The translations under genes and the position numbers were made by a program. The notes beneath the pieces were generated by a model. That model searched no databases and was not told the origin of the DNA. It saw nothing but the letters and a program-made list of their open reading frames with translations. This document shows positions 46,803-58,429 of a stretch of 64,000 nucleotides of DNA, piece by piece. Each line of letters begins with the position of its first letter. Position 1 is the stretch's first letter. This stretch comes from Schistocerca nitens. Lineage: Eukaryota > Arthropoda > Insecta > Orthoptera > Acrididae. The stretch spans positions 616,891,000 to 616,954,999 of the forward strand of contig NC_064617.1 in the NCBI RefSeq assembly GCF_023898315.1, written 5' to 3'.

Positions 46803-49798
46803 TACGGTCTGCAGGGGGTGACTATCCAAGAATACCATATGCAAACAAAAAACGTGAGTGTAATCATAATAAGGAAGCAGTTGAACCAAAACAGAACGAC
46901 ATTAAAACGAAAAAAAGTGGGAATGCAAATAGTACTGGAAAAAATTACTTAACAGTTGTTCACCAAAATATATGTTCCCTAGCAAATAAGACCCAACAGC
47001 TAGAAGTGGAGCTGGAGTCTACAGAGTGCTCAGTTGTTTGTCTCACTGAGCATTGGTGCAATGAGGCTGAAATTAATCAGTTAGTCTTGCAGTCTTATAA
47101 TTTAGCGTGTGCATACTGTAGGACTTCTATGAAGTGTGGAGGGTGTTGTATTTATGTAAAACAAAATTATCAGTATAAGACCAGAAGCGATTTATGTGTA
47201 ATCAGTGAAGAGCAACATTTTGAACTGGCAGCAGTTGAAATCAGGGACCAATACAGGTGTAGGAATTTGATTATCTTATGTATATACAGATCTCCTAGTG
47301 GAGACTTCAATATCTTTTTCTCCAAACTTAATCATGTTCTTAACAAGATATCCACTCCAAAGAACCACATTCTCATATGTGGAGACCTAAATGTTGATAA
47401 ACTGAATCCTGATTCTACATGGGACTCATTACAAAGTCTTGCTCAAAGTTTCAATTTAGTTCCAATGGTTAACAGTGCAACCAGAATAACAAAATACTCA
47501 AAGACAGCTGTTGATCAGGTATTAACAGATTTAGGTAAAGATAACTGTGAGGTGGTGGTAGCAGAGCTAGGATTATCTGATCACTCAGCTCAAATCATTA
47601 ATATAAAAGTGGCTCCAGAAGAAACAAAGAAAATGCATATTTACAGACGAATTTTTTCTAAAAAAAAATAGACATGAGTTTGCCAAACAGATAGCAGGAC
47701 AAACATGGGACTCAGTATACTCAGAAGTAGGTGCAAATGAAAAATTCAAAAATTTCATGACATTGTTTAAATTAAATTTTGAAGTAACATTTCCTAAAGT
47801 ATTATGTCCATTATCAACAGCAGGAAAAAGCAAGTGGGTCACAAAAGGAATCAAAAAATCATCTGAAACACTCAAGTACCTGAGCTCCATTAAACACAGC
47901 CAAACTAATCCTGCTTTCTCACTCTTTTATAAAAGATATAGGAAAACATATAGGAAAATATTGCTTGCAGCAAAGAGAGCTCATAACTCCAAAATAGTGC
48001 ACTCTGCTGAAAACAAAAATAAGGCAGTATGGAAGATTGTGAAGCAGGAAACTGGTACCAGGAAAATGAATCTGTCAAACTTGAAAATCAAAGAGGAAGG
48101 GACTCTAATAAAAGACCCAATATATTTGGCAAACTATATAAATGATTATTTTAGTAGCATAGGAATAAAATTACAGGAAAATTTTCTAACAGCCCCTCAG
48201 GTCAAAAAGCCAAATAATGGTGTATCACACTCAATGGTGTTATTCCCTACAACACAGGAAGAAGTCTATAAAGCAGTCAGCAAACTGAGAAACAAAAACT
48301 CAGCTGGTCTGGATGAAGTCCCCATTTTTATAATTAAGGATTGTATCAAGAGCCTACTTCCACCTTTAGTTGATATTATAAATCAATCTTTCAATCAGGG
48401 CTACTTTCCAGACTATTTAAAATATGCGAAATTACTACCTCTCTTCAAAAAAGGTGATGCAGGAATAATTGAAAATTATAGGCCAATTTCTCTACTATCA
48501 TGCTTTGCAAAAATATTAGAAACTATTATGAAAGATAGGCTAATGAATTATTTAAATAAATACAACTTACTGTCTGTTGACCAGTTTGGATTTCGATCAG
48601 GGAAAAGCACAGAATCAGCAACGGCACACCTCACAAAACACATTCTAGAAGCATTAGATAAAGGGAACTACACAACAGGTATATTTCTTGATCTAACTAA
48701 AGCGTTTGATACAGTAGACCACAACATATTGTTAAATAAGTTAGATGAACTTGGAATAAGGGGACTTGTGAACAAATGGTTCCAGTCATATCTCAAAAAT
48801 AGAAGACAGATAACTGAAATCTCACATATTTCAAGTTGCTCAAACTATATTGTTAAGTATACTTCAGACCCAAATTATGTAAATATAGGTGTCCCACAGG
48901 GTAGTGTCCTTGGCCCAGTACTATTCCTCATTTACATAAATGACTTCCCACAGAGCATCAAGCATGGACAAACAATATTGTTTGCAGATGACTCAAATGT
49001 TCTAATCAGTGACAAATCACCAGATGCACTAAAAGAAAAAGCCAAACAAACACTAAACAGTGTACGTGAGTGGGCATCCAATAATAAACTAACACTAAAT
49101 CTTAAAAAAACAAATGCTGTTAACTTCTATGTCTGCAAAAAACCACACTATAACAACTTTAAGTTAAACAATGAAACTATAGAATGTGTAGACTACACAA
49201 AATTTCTTGGTATGCATGTTGACAGTCAGTTAAAATGGGAAGAACATATTAAAATACTTAGTAACAGAATCGCTACAGCATGCTATGCTCTGAGAATTCT
49301 GACTGCAGTTTGTGATACTACATGTGTCAGATCTGTATATTTTTCTTATATCCACTCTGTTATTACCTATGGAATAATATTTTGGGGAGTCAACAGTAAA
49401 AATATTCAAATAGTTTTCAAATTACAGAAAAGAGCAATTCGTATAATAACCAAGAGTGGCAGTAGGGCTCACTGCCTTGAACATTTCCAAAAGCTGGAAA
49501 TCCTAACTGTCCCCTGTGAATACATTTTTCAAAGTGTTATGTATGTAAAAAAAATATTGACTGCTATATGAAGAATTCTTTAGTACACAGCTATGAAACT
49601 AGAAACCAATACAATCTGCATCTAGAGAGGAAAAATAAAGTTAAAACTCAGCAGAGCTTGTTGTACAATGCTGTTAAATTATATAATAAATTACCCCAAA
49701 AAATAAAAGATATTGACACAATCGGACAGTTCAAAACAAAACTAAAATTTTTTTTATTAAATAAAAGTTATTACGCAGTAATGGACTATCTGAATTAA
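46793..49798 (+). pseudogene. LINE ORF2 (endonuclease and reverse transcriptase), two homopolymer frameshifts
   Basis: ORF2 is readable along its length in three frames. Endonuclease (46793-47671): VVHQNICSLANKTQQLE, CLTEHW (catalytic E), IYRSPSGD, LICGDLNVD, ELGLSDHSAQI (catalytic DH). RT (to 49571): YRPISLLSCFAKILE, QFGFRSGKST, IFLDLTKAFDTVDHN (first D), [28 protein letters not shown] (ADD), FLGMHVDSQLKWEEHI, then a C-terminal part with FKLQKRAIRIITK and YETRNQYN. The frame shifts at an A9 run (47660-47668) and an A8 run near 49549-49556; otherwise no stop interrupts it. All catalytic residues are kept. The shifts could be true mutations or homopolymer miscalls. Confidence 0.88.
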
Positions 49799-50039
49799 AA
49801 CATGTAGTGTAATTAAAGTAGCCTGCATTGTAATACATGAGGAAATCAAAAATTGTACAGTACTATAAGAAAATTGCACAAGGATATAAAACTAATTTAA
49901 GATATCTCAAAAATGTGTGTAAATACAAATTTTAATTGTATAATTGTAGGTATATTGTATTGTATATGATTTTGCTGACGAAATCCACACAATGTAAATT
50001 GTTACATGGATTAATAAAGAAATCAATCAATCAATCAAA

Positions 50040-50449
50040 CCTCACAGCAGAAGGAAGTAGTTCATGTGGCTCTCTTTGAAAAAGACTGGCAAAGATATAA
50101 GTCAGGGCTCCAAATAAAGGAGGGTCTGTCTGGACAGAGATGATATAATCTTTGTTTGTGAGGAGATGGGAACAGCAGTGGCTGAAGACGATAGTACCAT
50201 GGGTGGAGGTGAATCTTTTATTCTAGACATCAGAGGAAGTTTTCAAGACTGCAAAGATATTGGTCTCAAATGAAATTTCATTCATGCTGATGATGATAAA
50301 CGTTTGTTACAGATACTTCGTGATGTTCAGGATGAAACAGTGTAAGGAAGGGAGCATGAGAAAATTTATACTGACCACAGCTTACCTGCCCCAAGGACAA
50401 TGCTTTTCCTTCCCAGGAAGTGATGAGACCAGCAGACACTTTTTTGGAG
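50040..50449. other. No recognisable gene
   Basis: AT-rich sequence after the LINE tail; may hold the upstream part of the next LINE remnant. Confidence 0.4.
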
Positions 50450-51290
50450 CTCTGGAACATCATATCAGTTGTGCAACTGGATGTGTGATTTTTATCTTAC
50501 AAAGGCCACAGTTCATAGTAACTGATAGGAAGTCATCCAGTGACACAAAAGTGATACCTGACATTCGCCAGGGATGGGTTATAGGCCCTCTGCTATTTAT
50601 AATCTATATTAACTATTTGGGAGACAATGTGAACAAGGTGACGATGTCATTTATCATGTGTGGTGTAAAAAATAATGGTTGATCTTGAACAGTAACATGT
50701 GTGAAAGCCTCCACATGAGTAATAAAAACAGACTGTTAATTTTCAGTTAGATGATAAATAATATAAATATAATGGTTGGTGTTTCTGTTAAATACATAAG
50801 GTTTATAGTTACAATCAACCTAATTTGGAACCATAACAGAAAATGTTCTTGGGAGGACAAACTTAAGACTTTTTTATTTTTGCAGGAAACTAAAAAGATG
50901 CAACAAATCTATCCAAGAGGCTGCCTACACTGCATTTCTCTGTCCTCTACTAAAGTACTGCTGCATGGCACGGGCTCCTTACTAAAGGTTCAATGAAGGG
51001 CAGCTCATTTTGTGTTATCACAAACAGGAGAGAGTTTCATGGTCATGATACACAGCTTGAGGAGGCAGTCATTAAACCAAAGACATTTTTCATTGGAGCG
51101 AGATTTTTCACAAAATTCAATCATAATCTTTCTCTTCCAAATGCAAAAATATTTTGTTCACTCTCACCTACATAAGGGGAAATAATCATTGTAACAAAAT
51201 AAGAGAAATTAGGGTTCACACAGAAAGATTTAGCTGTTCATTTTTCCAAAATTCTATTCGAGATCATAACAGTCGAGAAACAGTCTGAAA
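50450..51290 (+). pseudogene. LINE reverse transcriptase remnant
   Basis: Plus-strand fragment in several frames. QRPQFIVTDRKSS, IRQGWVIGPLLFIIYINYLGD (the [17 protein letters not shown] block, with PQGS degraded) and, after a gap at the ADD motif, VKYIRFIVTINLIW (VKFLGxxxDxxLxW block) and, further on, HSLRRQSLNQ-type C-terminal pieces. A Jockey/CR1-like copy older than the one at 46-50 kb. No tail was seen. Confidence 0.65.
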
Positions 51291-52785
51291 CTGGTTCTAT
51301 GAACCATCTGCCAAATGCTTGGATGTGAACTGTAGGTAGCAGTAGGAATGTGGTTAAGTAAACAACTGCTGATTGGTTGCATTGTCAACGCCCACAGCCT
51401 AGTGTGGGGGAAGCGCTGACACACTAACGGCAGAGGTGAAATACCTACTGGTGAGCAATCTAGAGATTCAGTTCCTTCAAACCATTTGGCAAGAATTTGA
51501 GTGACTTCCCAAAATTGGGGAAGTGACTGTTATGTAGAGGACAAGGGGTTATTTTTAGGAAATATGGTGCGAAATTTTGATTTAATGTGTTTCAGTGCGC
51601 GATGCGCCAGCCTCACGGCAGACGGTGGACGAAGGCTGGCCGGCGTGTTATCCAGGTGACACAGTTTTGCAGCTAGCATCAGTATGTGTGTACGTCCACG
51701 GCAACCATCAACAGCCAGAATGCAGCATTAGCAGAATTACACAGGTGCGGGCCGCGTGTGGCGTGGTTGTGTTAGCCAATTCATCGAGAACATTCTAACA
51801 AACATGGCGCTGTGTAACCGGTGGATTCAGCAACGGTCTGCATCGCAGGTGGGCATCAGAGGTGGGCGTTGGCATTCGGTTCGACCGATTGGGTGTTCGG
51901 TCGCTGTTACGTCATAGTCATCAGTGACGCTGTCACCGAGGACCGGCTGGCAGAGGGTGTTGCCTGCTGCTGCACCGGTGACTCCCGGCGTCATCGTGAG
52001 CCTGGCCGGGCCTCATGCCGCTAACTTCCTACTGCCTGCACAGCCGCTGACTGAGCGCGGCGTCATGTTCCCCGGACTGCGCGAATCAGCACGTCTCCAC
52101 CATGACACGAGCAGTGGGGCTGAGCTAACAGAAAATGTATTGGAAGAACCAACAATAAAGAGGAAGACTGCCAAAAACAGCCACCTTCTTCTACCCAGCC
52201 ACGTCCTACAACCCCGACCACGTCACTCGCTCCAGTCATCCTATTACAGTTATGTCAAATTACAAGCTGCAAAAGGTAGAGAGGTATATATTTACTTACC
52301 ATTAGATAAATAATTAAAATATGTTATTGCTTCCACATGGGCTGCCAGCAACCTGGTAACACTTTTTTTTGTGCTGGTTTTCAAATGTTTGGGTCACCCT
52401 GTGTCTGTCTGTTGTGCTGTGCTCTTTTAGCACCAAACACTACAGAAAATGGGTTACCTCTTGTTGTGCATTAAAATACACACACTATTGTTTGTTATTG
52501 TTTGCAGACAAGAAAAGCTGCTTTAAAATACACACACTGTCATGTATTAGTGCTAGCAGCCAAGAACAGCTGCTTTACGGTATGTAGTGAAATATTGTTT
52601 ACAGTTATGAGACAATTGTGTATCTGCTATAATAATTGTGGTTGGTCATCAGTTGTATTAACATTTCATTGCAAGTTTAGCAAGAAATGGATCGATCTAC
52701 TTCTGGGCTGCCAGTATCAAGGAAATGAAGATGTACTATACCATTAGATAAGGAGGGACTATGCTATTGTCTGAACAACTACCTA
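51291..52785. other. No recognised gene; CpG-rich block 51585-52110
   Basis: From about 51585 to 52110 GC and CpG content rise sharply in an otherwise CpG-poor region. Open frames occur on the plus strand (51595-51798, 51821-52024, 51924-52313). The last continues to AAGCTGCAAAAG, GTAGAG, a possible splice donor. It could be a promoter/first exon or a younger LTR-type insertion; I recognise neither. Confidence 0.4.
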
Positions 52786-52789
52786 GATA

Positions 52790-53635
52790 AAAGTGCTCCA
52801 GTGACTATAACGTATCTCCTGCATGTGATGATGATCGAGCTTACAACCCTCAAGAATCAAGAGCTTCTTCATATTTATATGTAAGTGGTGATGACTCCTG
52901 TTCTGATGACTTTGGTGGTACCATATTGAACTCTGATAATGGCAATGAAAATGATATCCCAATTGGAAAAAATATAACAAGAGTAATTCTTAATTGGGAT
53001 TCAGAAGTTAATATTTGCACCAATTATATCCCTTCTGATGTTTAGAAAATGCTGGCAACACAACACATAGTTAACAATATGGTGTTGGAAAGAAACAGAT
53101 ATGCAGCACAGAAACTGTCCAAAATTCCAGGCAAAACAGATCTTGGGCTAGCCAATTGTTTTGAAACTTCTGAGGAAGAAATACGCAAGTTTATTGGCAG
53201 AACACTGAGAAAAAGAACAGAAAAGGAGAAGCTATAATGAAACCAAAGGCTGTGCTGGATTACAATAAGACAAAAAAGGCATTGATCTCAGTGATCAGAT
53301 ATCTTTGTATTATTCACCATTAGCAAAGGGAGTGAAATTGCAGAGCAAAGTTGCAATGAAACTTCTAGTAGGGACCACTATAGTAAATGCTTGGATTCTC
53401 CATTTTAAAAAGAGCGCTTTGAGGGGAAAAATTTATATGCGTATGCTGCCTGTGCCAGTCCTATACCATGAAAGAAAGCCCATACTATAAGTGAAATTGA
53501 GGAACCGGCAAGAAAATTTCAGTGGCACTCCACATTGTGCTACAAAAGGATTTTCGCTCAGGAAGGCAAAAAAAGCAGCAGGCAACAAAACCAAGAAAGT
53601 TACAGCCTTCTGCAATGACTACCAGGACAACCTAA
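52790..53635 (+). pseudogene. piggyBac-like transposase, internally deleted
   Basis: Plus-strand remnant of a PGBD-type transposase. The N-terminal part has an acidic region (SGDDSCSDDFGG) and then TDLGLANCFETSEEEIRKFIG. It jumps at about 53205 directly to the C-terminal part KPKAVLDYNKTKK, then after a frameshift near 53277 GIDLSDQISLYYSPLAKGV and ELLVGTT-type VAMKLLVGTTIVNAWILH. This last block holds the third catalytic D region; the first two catalytic aspartates lie in the deleted core. The C-terminal Cys/His tail is only partly visible (CNDYQDNLKC). TTAA-flanked terminal repeats were not identified. Confidence 0.78.
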
Positions 53636-53681
53636 AATGTGCATCAGTTGTGTAAATGAAAACCACATTGTGGAATGATTC

Positions 53682-53902
53682 TTTAAGATTGCAGTGTTTA
53701 AATGGTGTGAAGGTTATGTTAATAAGTATTTTTTGTATTGTTTGTGTAAGTTGTGTGTTTTGCAAATAAATTAGTATACCAAAATCTCCTTCAGAAACAA
53801 AAAAAAAGATACTATAGAACCAAGACTGGCTTTTTAAGATTGCAGTTGTGAAAGAGTGCAAAGTTTGTGTGAAAATGAATTTTTTGTATTGTTTCCTGTA
53901 AG
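53682..53902 (+). repeat. Two direct repeats, ~70 bp, 150 bp apart
   Basis: Units at 53682-53750 and 53832-53902 share TTTAAGATTGCAGT and TTTTTTGTATTGTTT in the same order. They lie in the region following the piggyBac remnant and may be duplicated subterminal sequence. Confidence 0.6.
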
Positions 53903-54219
53903 GTATGTAATAACCAAATACAGCAGTGTGGTAAAAACATCCAACAAAAAAATGTTGCTTCAGGTTCATTTTGGGTCAGATGGCCATACTGCAGTAGTTT
54001 ATGCAGCAATATGTCCCCTTTGTTATAGACAGCCCAAAAAGCAGCTACATGGTGAAGTGTCATATAGGGTATAGTTACGCTTGTGATGTGTGGGACACCA
54101 GTGACCGAAGATGCATTTCAGCGAAGTTTTCGTCAGGTCACTAGTGGGCCAATATGCAATACAGACAAGATATCAAATCTTCCTCCAGAGGGCGAATATT
54201 AATAAGGGTAAGGAAACTA

Positions 54220-54421
54220 GCCGGCTGGAGTGGCCGAGCAGTTCCAGGCGCTAGATTCTGGAACCACGCGACCGCTATGGTCACAGGTTCGAATCCTGCC
54301 TTGGGCATGGATGTGTGTGACGTCCTTAGGTTAGTTAGGTTTAAGTAGTTCTAAGTTCTAGGGAACTGATGACCTCAGAAGTTAAGTCCCATAGTGCTCA
54401 GAGCCATTTGAACCTTTTTTT
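54220..54421 (+). mobile_element. tRNA-derived SINE, family A, full length
   Basis: Plus-strand full copy: head GCCGGCTGGAGTGGCCGAGC, B box GGTTCGAATCC, body and a T-rich 3' end after CCATTTGAACC. The duplication GGTAAGGAAACTA is perfect over 13 bp (54207-54219 and 54422-54434). It keeps CpGs in an otherwise CpG-poor stretch, in line with a young insertion. Confidence 0.94.
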
Positions 54422-54581
54422 GGTAAGGAAACTAACTTCAACAGTAGAAGAAGGGAAGAAGCAACTGACATAACTTTAGGGTCTATCTAAATGGGTAGTT
54501 ATATCAAAGAATGGAATGTGGCTTTGGAGTCATCCTGATCTGACCATGTGTATATTAAGTGTGGGGTTGAGATTGGTGTTC

Positions 54582-54655
54582 TGTGGGCTGAGGATGACAT
54601 GGCGGCCGGTCGGTACCATTGGGCCTTCATGGCCTGTTCAGGCGGAGTTTAGTTA
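54582..54655 (-). repeat. Dispersed repeat with GGTACCGACCGGCCGCC core
   Basis: On the minus strand it reads GGCCATGAAGGCCCAATGG, then GGTACCGACCGGCCGCCATG and TCATCCTCAGCCCACAG. A related plus-strand copy lies at 58055-58210. I recognise the core phrase as a common dispersed repeat in grasshopper DNA, of unknown parentage. Confidence 0.65.
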
Positions 54656-54659
54656 TTTT

Positions 54660-57270
54660 TTAATCCAGTTGATTTAGAGGAAATGACATATGAAGTGAGA
54701 TCTGGTACCATCATGACCTCACATTTAGAAAACCATCCCATCACCAAGAAGTGGTCAAATGGGAATCTTGGTGGAGTAACAATCTTATGTTCAACTCCGC
54801 AGGAAGGAAAGAATAATGGGAAAAATTTCAGAAGGTCTTTGCCAATTACATTCATACTATTGAGCAAGTGAAGCAGCTGCCCTGGAAGGTATTCTGTAAG
54901 CAGGTGGAAGGTACAGCTTTCAGGGCTAAAGTTCAATATCCTTAAGAATCCAACACTTCAGAAGGCACCCTAAGGGGAAGGCTGGATGTTCTCCTCAAGA
55001 CCCATTTCACTGTGGCAGTAAATCAGACAACAAATTCAATACCTGTGAGGTACTGATTTGCAGGTAACCAACCGAGAACTGAGAATCTGGCAGAGAATGT
55101 GTTTACTTTAGAAAAACCAGTGGGCAGTGGGAAAATTTCAACCATCCAAGATAGTGTGCCCAGATGGTATTGTCCTGACTTGACTGCAATTAGCAGGAGA
55201 GAGGGATTAATCAGACTCCAATGCAGATTGTATTAGAACCAGACTGGCAGCAGGAGTCATTCCTAATTCGTGGAGGGCAATAATATTTTATTTTGTTTTA
55301 TTTTATTTTGCATTCTGAAGGAAGGGAAAATTGATCATACGAATGCTGAGCATACAGGATCAATCAGTCTGCCCTCCTTTCTTATGTTGACATTAGGAAA
55401 AAAAAGTGGTTAATGTGCACGTTAGGGAAATGAAGTAACTTGAGTTTACTGTTCATGAACACCATCATGCACATCAATCAAAGAAACAGCACTTCTACTT
55501 GTTGGGAAGATAGAGAAAGCTCTACATTTTATGGAATTTTTTTTCTATGTTTTCCTGAATATTGAGGGTTCTTTTAGCAGTATGGCCTTTGAATCCATTG
55601 TTAAAGCTTGCAGAAGCTGCATTATGCTCACTATGTGTAGATGCTGAGTAAACAGCCAATGACGGATGCAAAAATGGTGATCCACACTTCCACAGAATGT
55701 CCACAAGGTGAGATTTTGTCACCTCTATTGTGGAACCTAATGGTAAATGAACTTGTTAAAGAGTTAAATTCTTGAAGTTACTTTTGTGAAGGATATACAG
55801 ACTGTTAGACATTTTAATACTTCACAAATTTGCAAGTATCATTAGAACAGCGGCACAATTCACCCTGAACATTGTGCATAACTGGTCTAAAACACAGAAC
55901 CTAAGAGTTAAACCCAGCAAAGTTGTTGTAGTGCTGTTCATGGGACAGCATGTCCAGTACACATATTGGGTTCTTAAGCTTTTTAATTAAATTCTACAGT
56001 GGAGAGGATGGTCAAGTAGCTAGGGGTAACCTGGATGTGAAACTTATATGGGACCCTCATCCAAGGAACATAAGTTCCGAGCCAAAAGATGCTCTCATGT
56101 ATCCTAGAAGGACTTGTGGCGTAAATTGGGGTCAAGTCTCAGGAACATGTACTGGATACACACCTCTGCATCAAGACCTATGAGAATTTATGGTGTGACA
56201 ATACAGTGGAATAAAGCAGAACAGAATGTGGCAGATTTGAAGATTGGGTAGGTGCACATATTGGCCTGCCTGGCTGTTAAACATGGAATTAGTTGCACAT
56301 CCCCTGGTGGAATGGAGACCTGCTGAACATCCTCCCATTAAAGTTTTGGGTTGAAATGTAGACAGTGGCAGGGCATCCAGTTTTAAAAACTGGAAACCTT
56401 TACACTATCCATAATCACACATTAATAAGAATGAACCACTATACTGCCCAGAAGACAGAATCTGGTTTACTGACGGGTCAAAAACAAATGAAGGTTCTGG
56501 GAGTGGGGTACATGGAGTACATTCTAGGCTAGAGAGTGGAATCTCTCTAGGGAAGGTGGCTACACTCCCCAGGCCATCAGACAATGCACGGAGAATGCAT
56601 TGTGGTGCTAAAAGGTCTGTAACATCTACATTTATTCAGACAGCTGAACAGCTCTGGAATCTATTTCACCCTGCAATGAGATCAAGAATGGTCACAGAAT
56701 GACAAGAATCCCTTTTAAGGGTAGAGAAAAGCAACAGTGTAAACCCAGTGTGGGTACATGATGATCACATAGGAATTGGTGGTAATGAACAAGCTGGTAG
56801 TCTGCCCATGGCAGGTGCACTGACTCCATTTATTGGACTGGAAACTGCCTTAATCATCACTAAGATGATAGTAAAATCACAGATAAATAGTTGTATCAGG
56901 AGGCAGAATGTTGGGGCTAATATTCAGAAACAAAAAAAAAATGTGGTAAACTAATAATGTCAAAACTGTATTTCAAGAGAATTTCTGCAAACGTGAGCTT
57001 GAACTGGAGGCAGATTAAACTGATGGTACATCTGACTGCCATTAGGATGCCAGGGAACACCTGCAGGCAATGGGTGCAGGGAAAGAAGCCCCTATGTGCA
57101 AAATATCTGTTGTGGGGAATGAACCGTACCACATTTAATCTTCCAATGTGAAGCACTGTAGGCTTAAAGACACAAAATACTTGGATCATTAATTCCTAAA
57201 GAGTTCCTCTGACACAGATATAGTAAATGGTCTACTGGTCTTCAAGGTTACCAGCTGGCTTTAACTGAAT
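54660..57270 (+). pseudogene. LINE remnant with RT and RNase H (R1/LOA/I group)
   Basis: Plus-strand remnant, many frames. RT pieces: ViFxxKEGKIDHTNAEHTG-type fingers (about 55310-55370), CPQGEILSPLLWNLMVNEL (about 55697), GYTDC at the ADD position, and KYLGVT-like LGVTWM followed by RTCGVNWG (about 56010-56130). An RNase H domain follows: WFTDGSKTNEGSG (about 56463) and VWVHDDHIGIGGNEQAGSL (about 56746). The C-terminal region is short and unreadable after about 57150. A separate RNase H domain after RT places it in the R1/LOA/I group, unlike the 46-50 kb LINE. ORF1 and endonuclease are poorly readable before 55000. Confidence 0.7.
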
Positions 57271-57410
57271 GACAGAAAGAGAAAACACACAATAAACGTA
57301 ATTTTGCTGTGGGCAACAGGGACTAAGACCATTGTTGTATCATTTCCCTAACTAAATCAGATCAAACCAAGACATCATTACATACTGTTCTTTCACTGTG
57401 TTGAAAGCGT

Positions 57411-57566
57411 CAGTCTGGAACCACACGACTGCTACGGTCGCAGGTTTGAATCCTGCCTCGGGCATGGATATGTGTGATATCTGTAGGTTAGTTAGGTTTA
57501 AGTAGTTCTAAGTTCTAGGGGATTGATGACCTCAGAAGTTGAGTCCCATAGTGCTCAGTGCCATTT
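57411..57566 (+). mobile_element. SINE family A, 5'-truncated
   Basis: Starts inside the tRNA head (CAGTCTGGAACC). Its B box reads GGTTTGAATCC, a CpG-to-TpG change. Duplication TGTTGAAAGCGT / TGTTGAAAGTGT (57399-57410 and 57567-57578, one difference, again at a CpG). An older copy than the 54220 one. Confidence 0.85.
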
Positions 57567-57579
57567 TGTTGAAAGTGTA

Positions 57580-58050
57580 GAGAGATTTTTCTAAGTTGGG
57601 TCTTAACAAAATTTGTTGTAAAGAGTGTAATAGTTTCTGTATTGGACAAAGGAGTACACAATGTTTCAAGACTATATTGCAAGGGGAGCTAAAGAAAAAT
57701 CTGCCTTCTGTAATCACATTATAAGCATGCAATACAAGATATAGAGAATAACCTTGAAATTTTGCATAGTACCCCCGAAGGCTTGCCAACGAACATGTTA
57801 GAAGAAGTGGACATCCTCACTCACCTTCAAGAAAGAGCAGATACATTACCCAAAGATCAAACAGAGCATAGAGAAAAACAATTACCATGTAGAGAAAAGC
57901 AATTCCCAGAACAGCTTGTCAGACTGATGTGAGGGTGCTGCATCATGTTGATTACCTAGTGCACGTTTTATCCATAATTTCATGATTTTGTTGGCATAAG
58001 AGGCATTCAGGTGAAAATGAGACAGATGGAAAAAAGTGGTAAAATGGCAA
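57580..58050. other. No recognisable gene
   Basis: Unassigned AT-rich sequence between the SINE and the dispersed repeat. Confidence 0.4.
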
Positions 58051-58054
58051 TGAC

Positions 58055-58210
58055 TACTCCAGAAAGGCCTTGAAGGCCCAGCAGTATGGTTCAGCCGCCA
58101 TGTCATCCTCAGCCCATAGGCATCACTGGATGCGGATGTCAAGGGGTAGGTGGTCAGCGCACCACTCACTTGGTCGTTGTCAGTTTTTGTGACCAGTGCC
58201 ACTGCAGAAG
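58055..58210 (+). repeat. Dispersed repeat, second copy
   Basis: Plus-strand relative of 54582-54655 (GGCCTTGAAGGCCCAGCAG, CCGCCATGTCATCCTCAGCC, CATCACTGGATGCGGATGTC). It extends further at its 3' side to about 58210. Confidence 0.6.
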
Positions 58211-58224
58211 TTTCACTTGAAAGT

Positions 58225-58425
58225 CCTTACACGTCTTATGTATGGCCCTGATCTCTGACCCTGTGATTTCCATATTTTTGGAGCCCTGAAGAAAGACATT
58301 CATGACTGCTGGTGAAGAGGTGCCTGCCTATCTGGGTACAGTGGTTCTGTAGGCAGCCACAAACATTTTTCTGGCAAAGCAATGGACTGTTTGTCTCACA
58401 ATGTGGCAAATGAGTGGCACTGATT
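58225..58425 (+). pseudogene. mariner-like transposase C-terminal fragment
   Basis: Plus-strand piece with the third catalytic block PCDFHIFGALKKDIH (about 58258-58305), preceded by a stop in the SPDL segment, and then LAKQWTVCLT-type remnants of the usual C-terminal end. Nothing upstream can be read as the first two catalytic blocks. A short truncated relic. Confidence 0.6.
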
Positions 58426-58429
58426 TAAT

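Larger units (their letters stand above)
45980..50036 (+). mobile_element. CR1/L2-type LINE, nearly complete
   Basis: Plus-strand non-LTR retrotransposon with 5' region, ORF1, ORF2 and a 3' end TTAATAAAG followed by an AATC repeat tail (about 50020-50036). Simple AATC-type tails and an esterase-like ORF1 are typical of the CR1/L2 group. The 5' region (about 46040-46200) holds an imperfect ~108-bp duplication (GGCAAAAACAGTGGC and GTGAAAACACTGGC blocks). The exact 5' end and a flanking duplication were not found. Confidence 0.8.
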
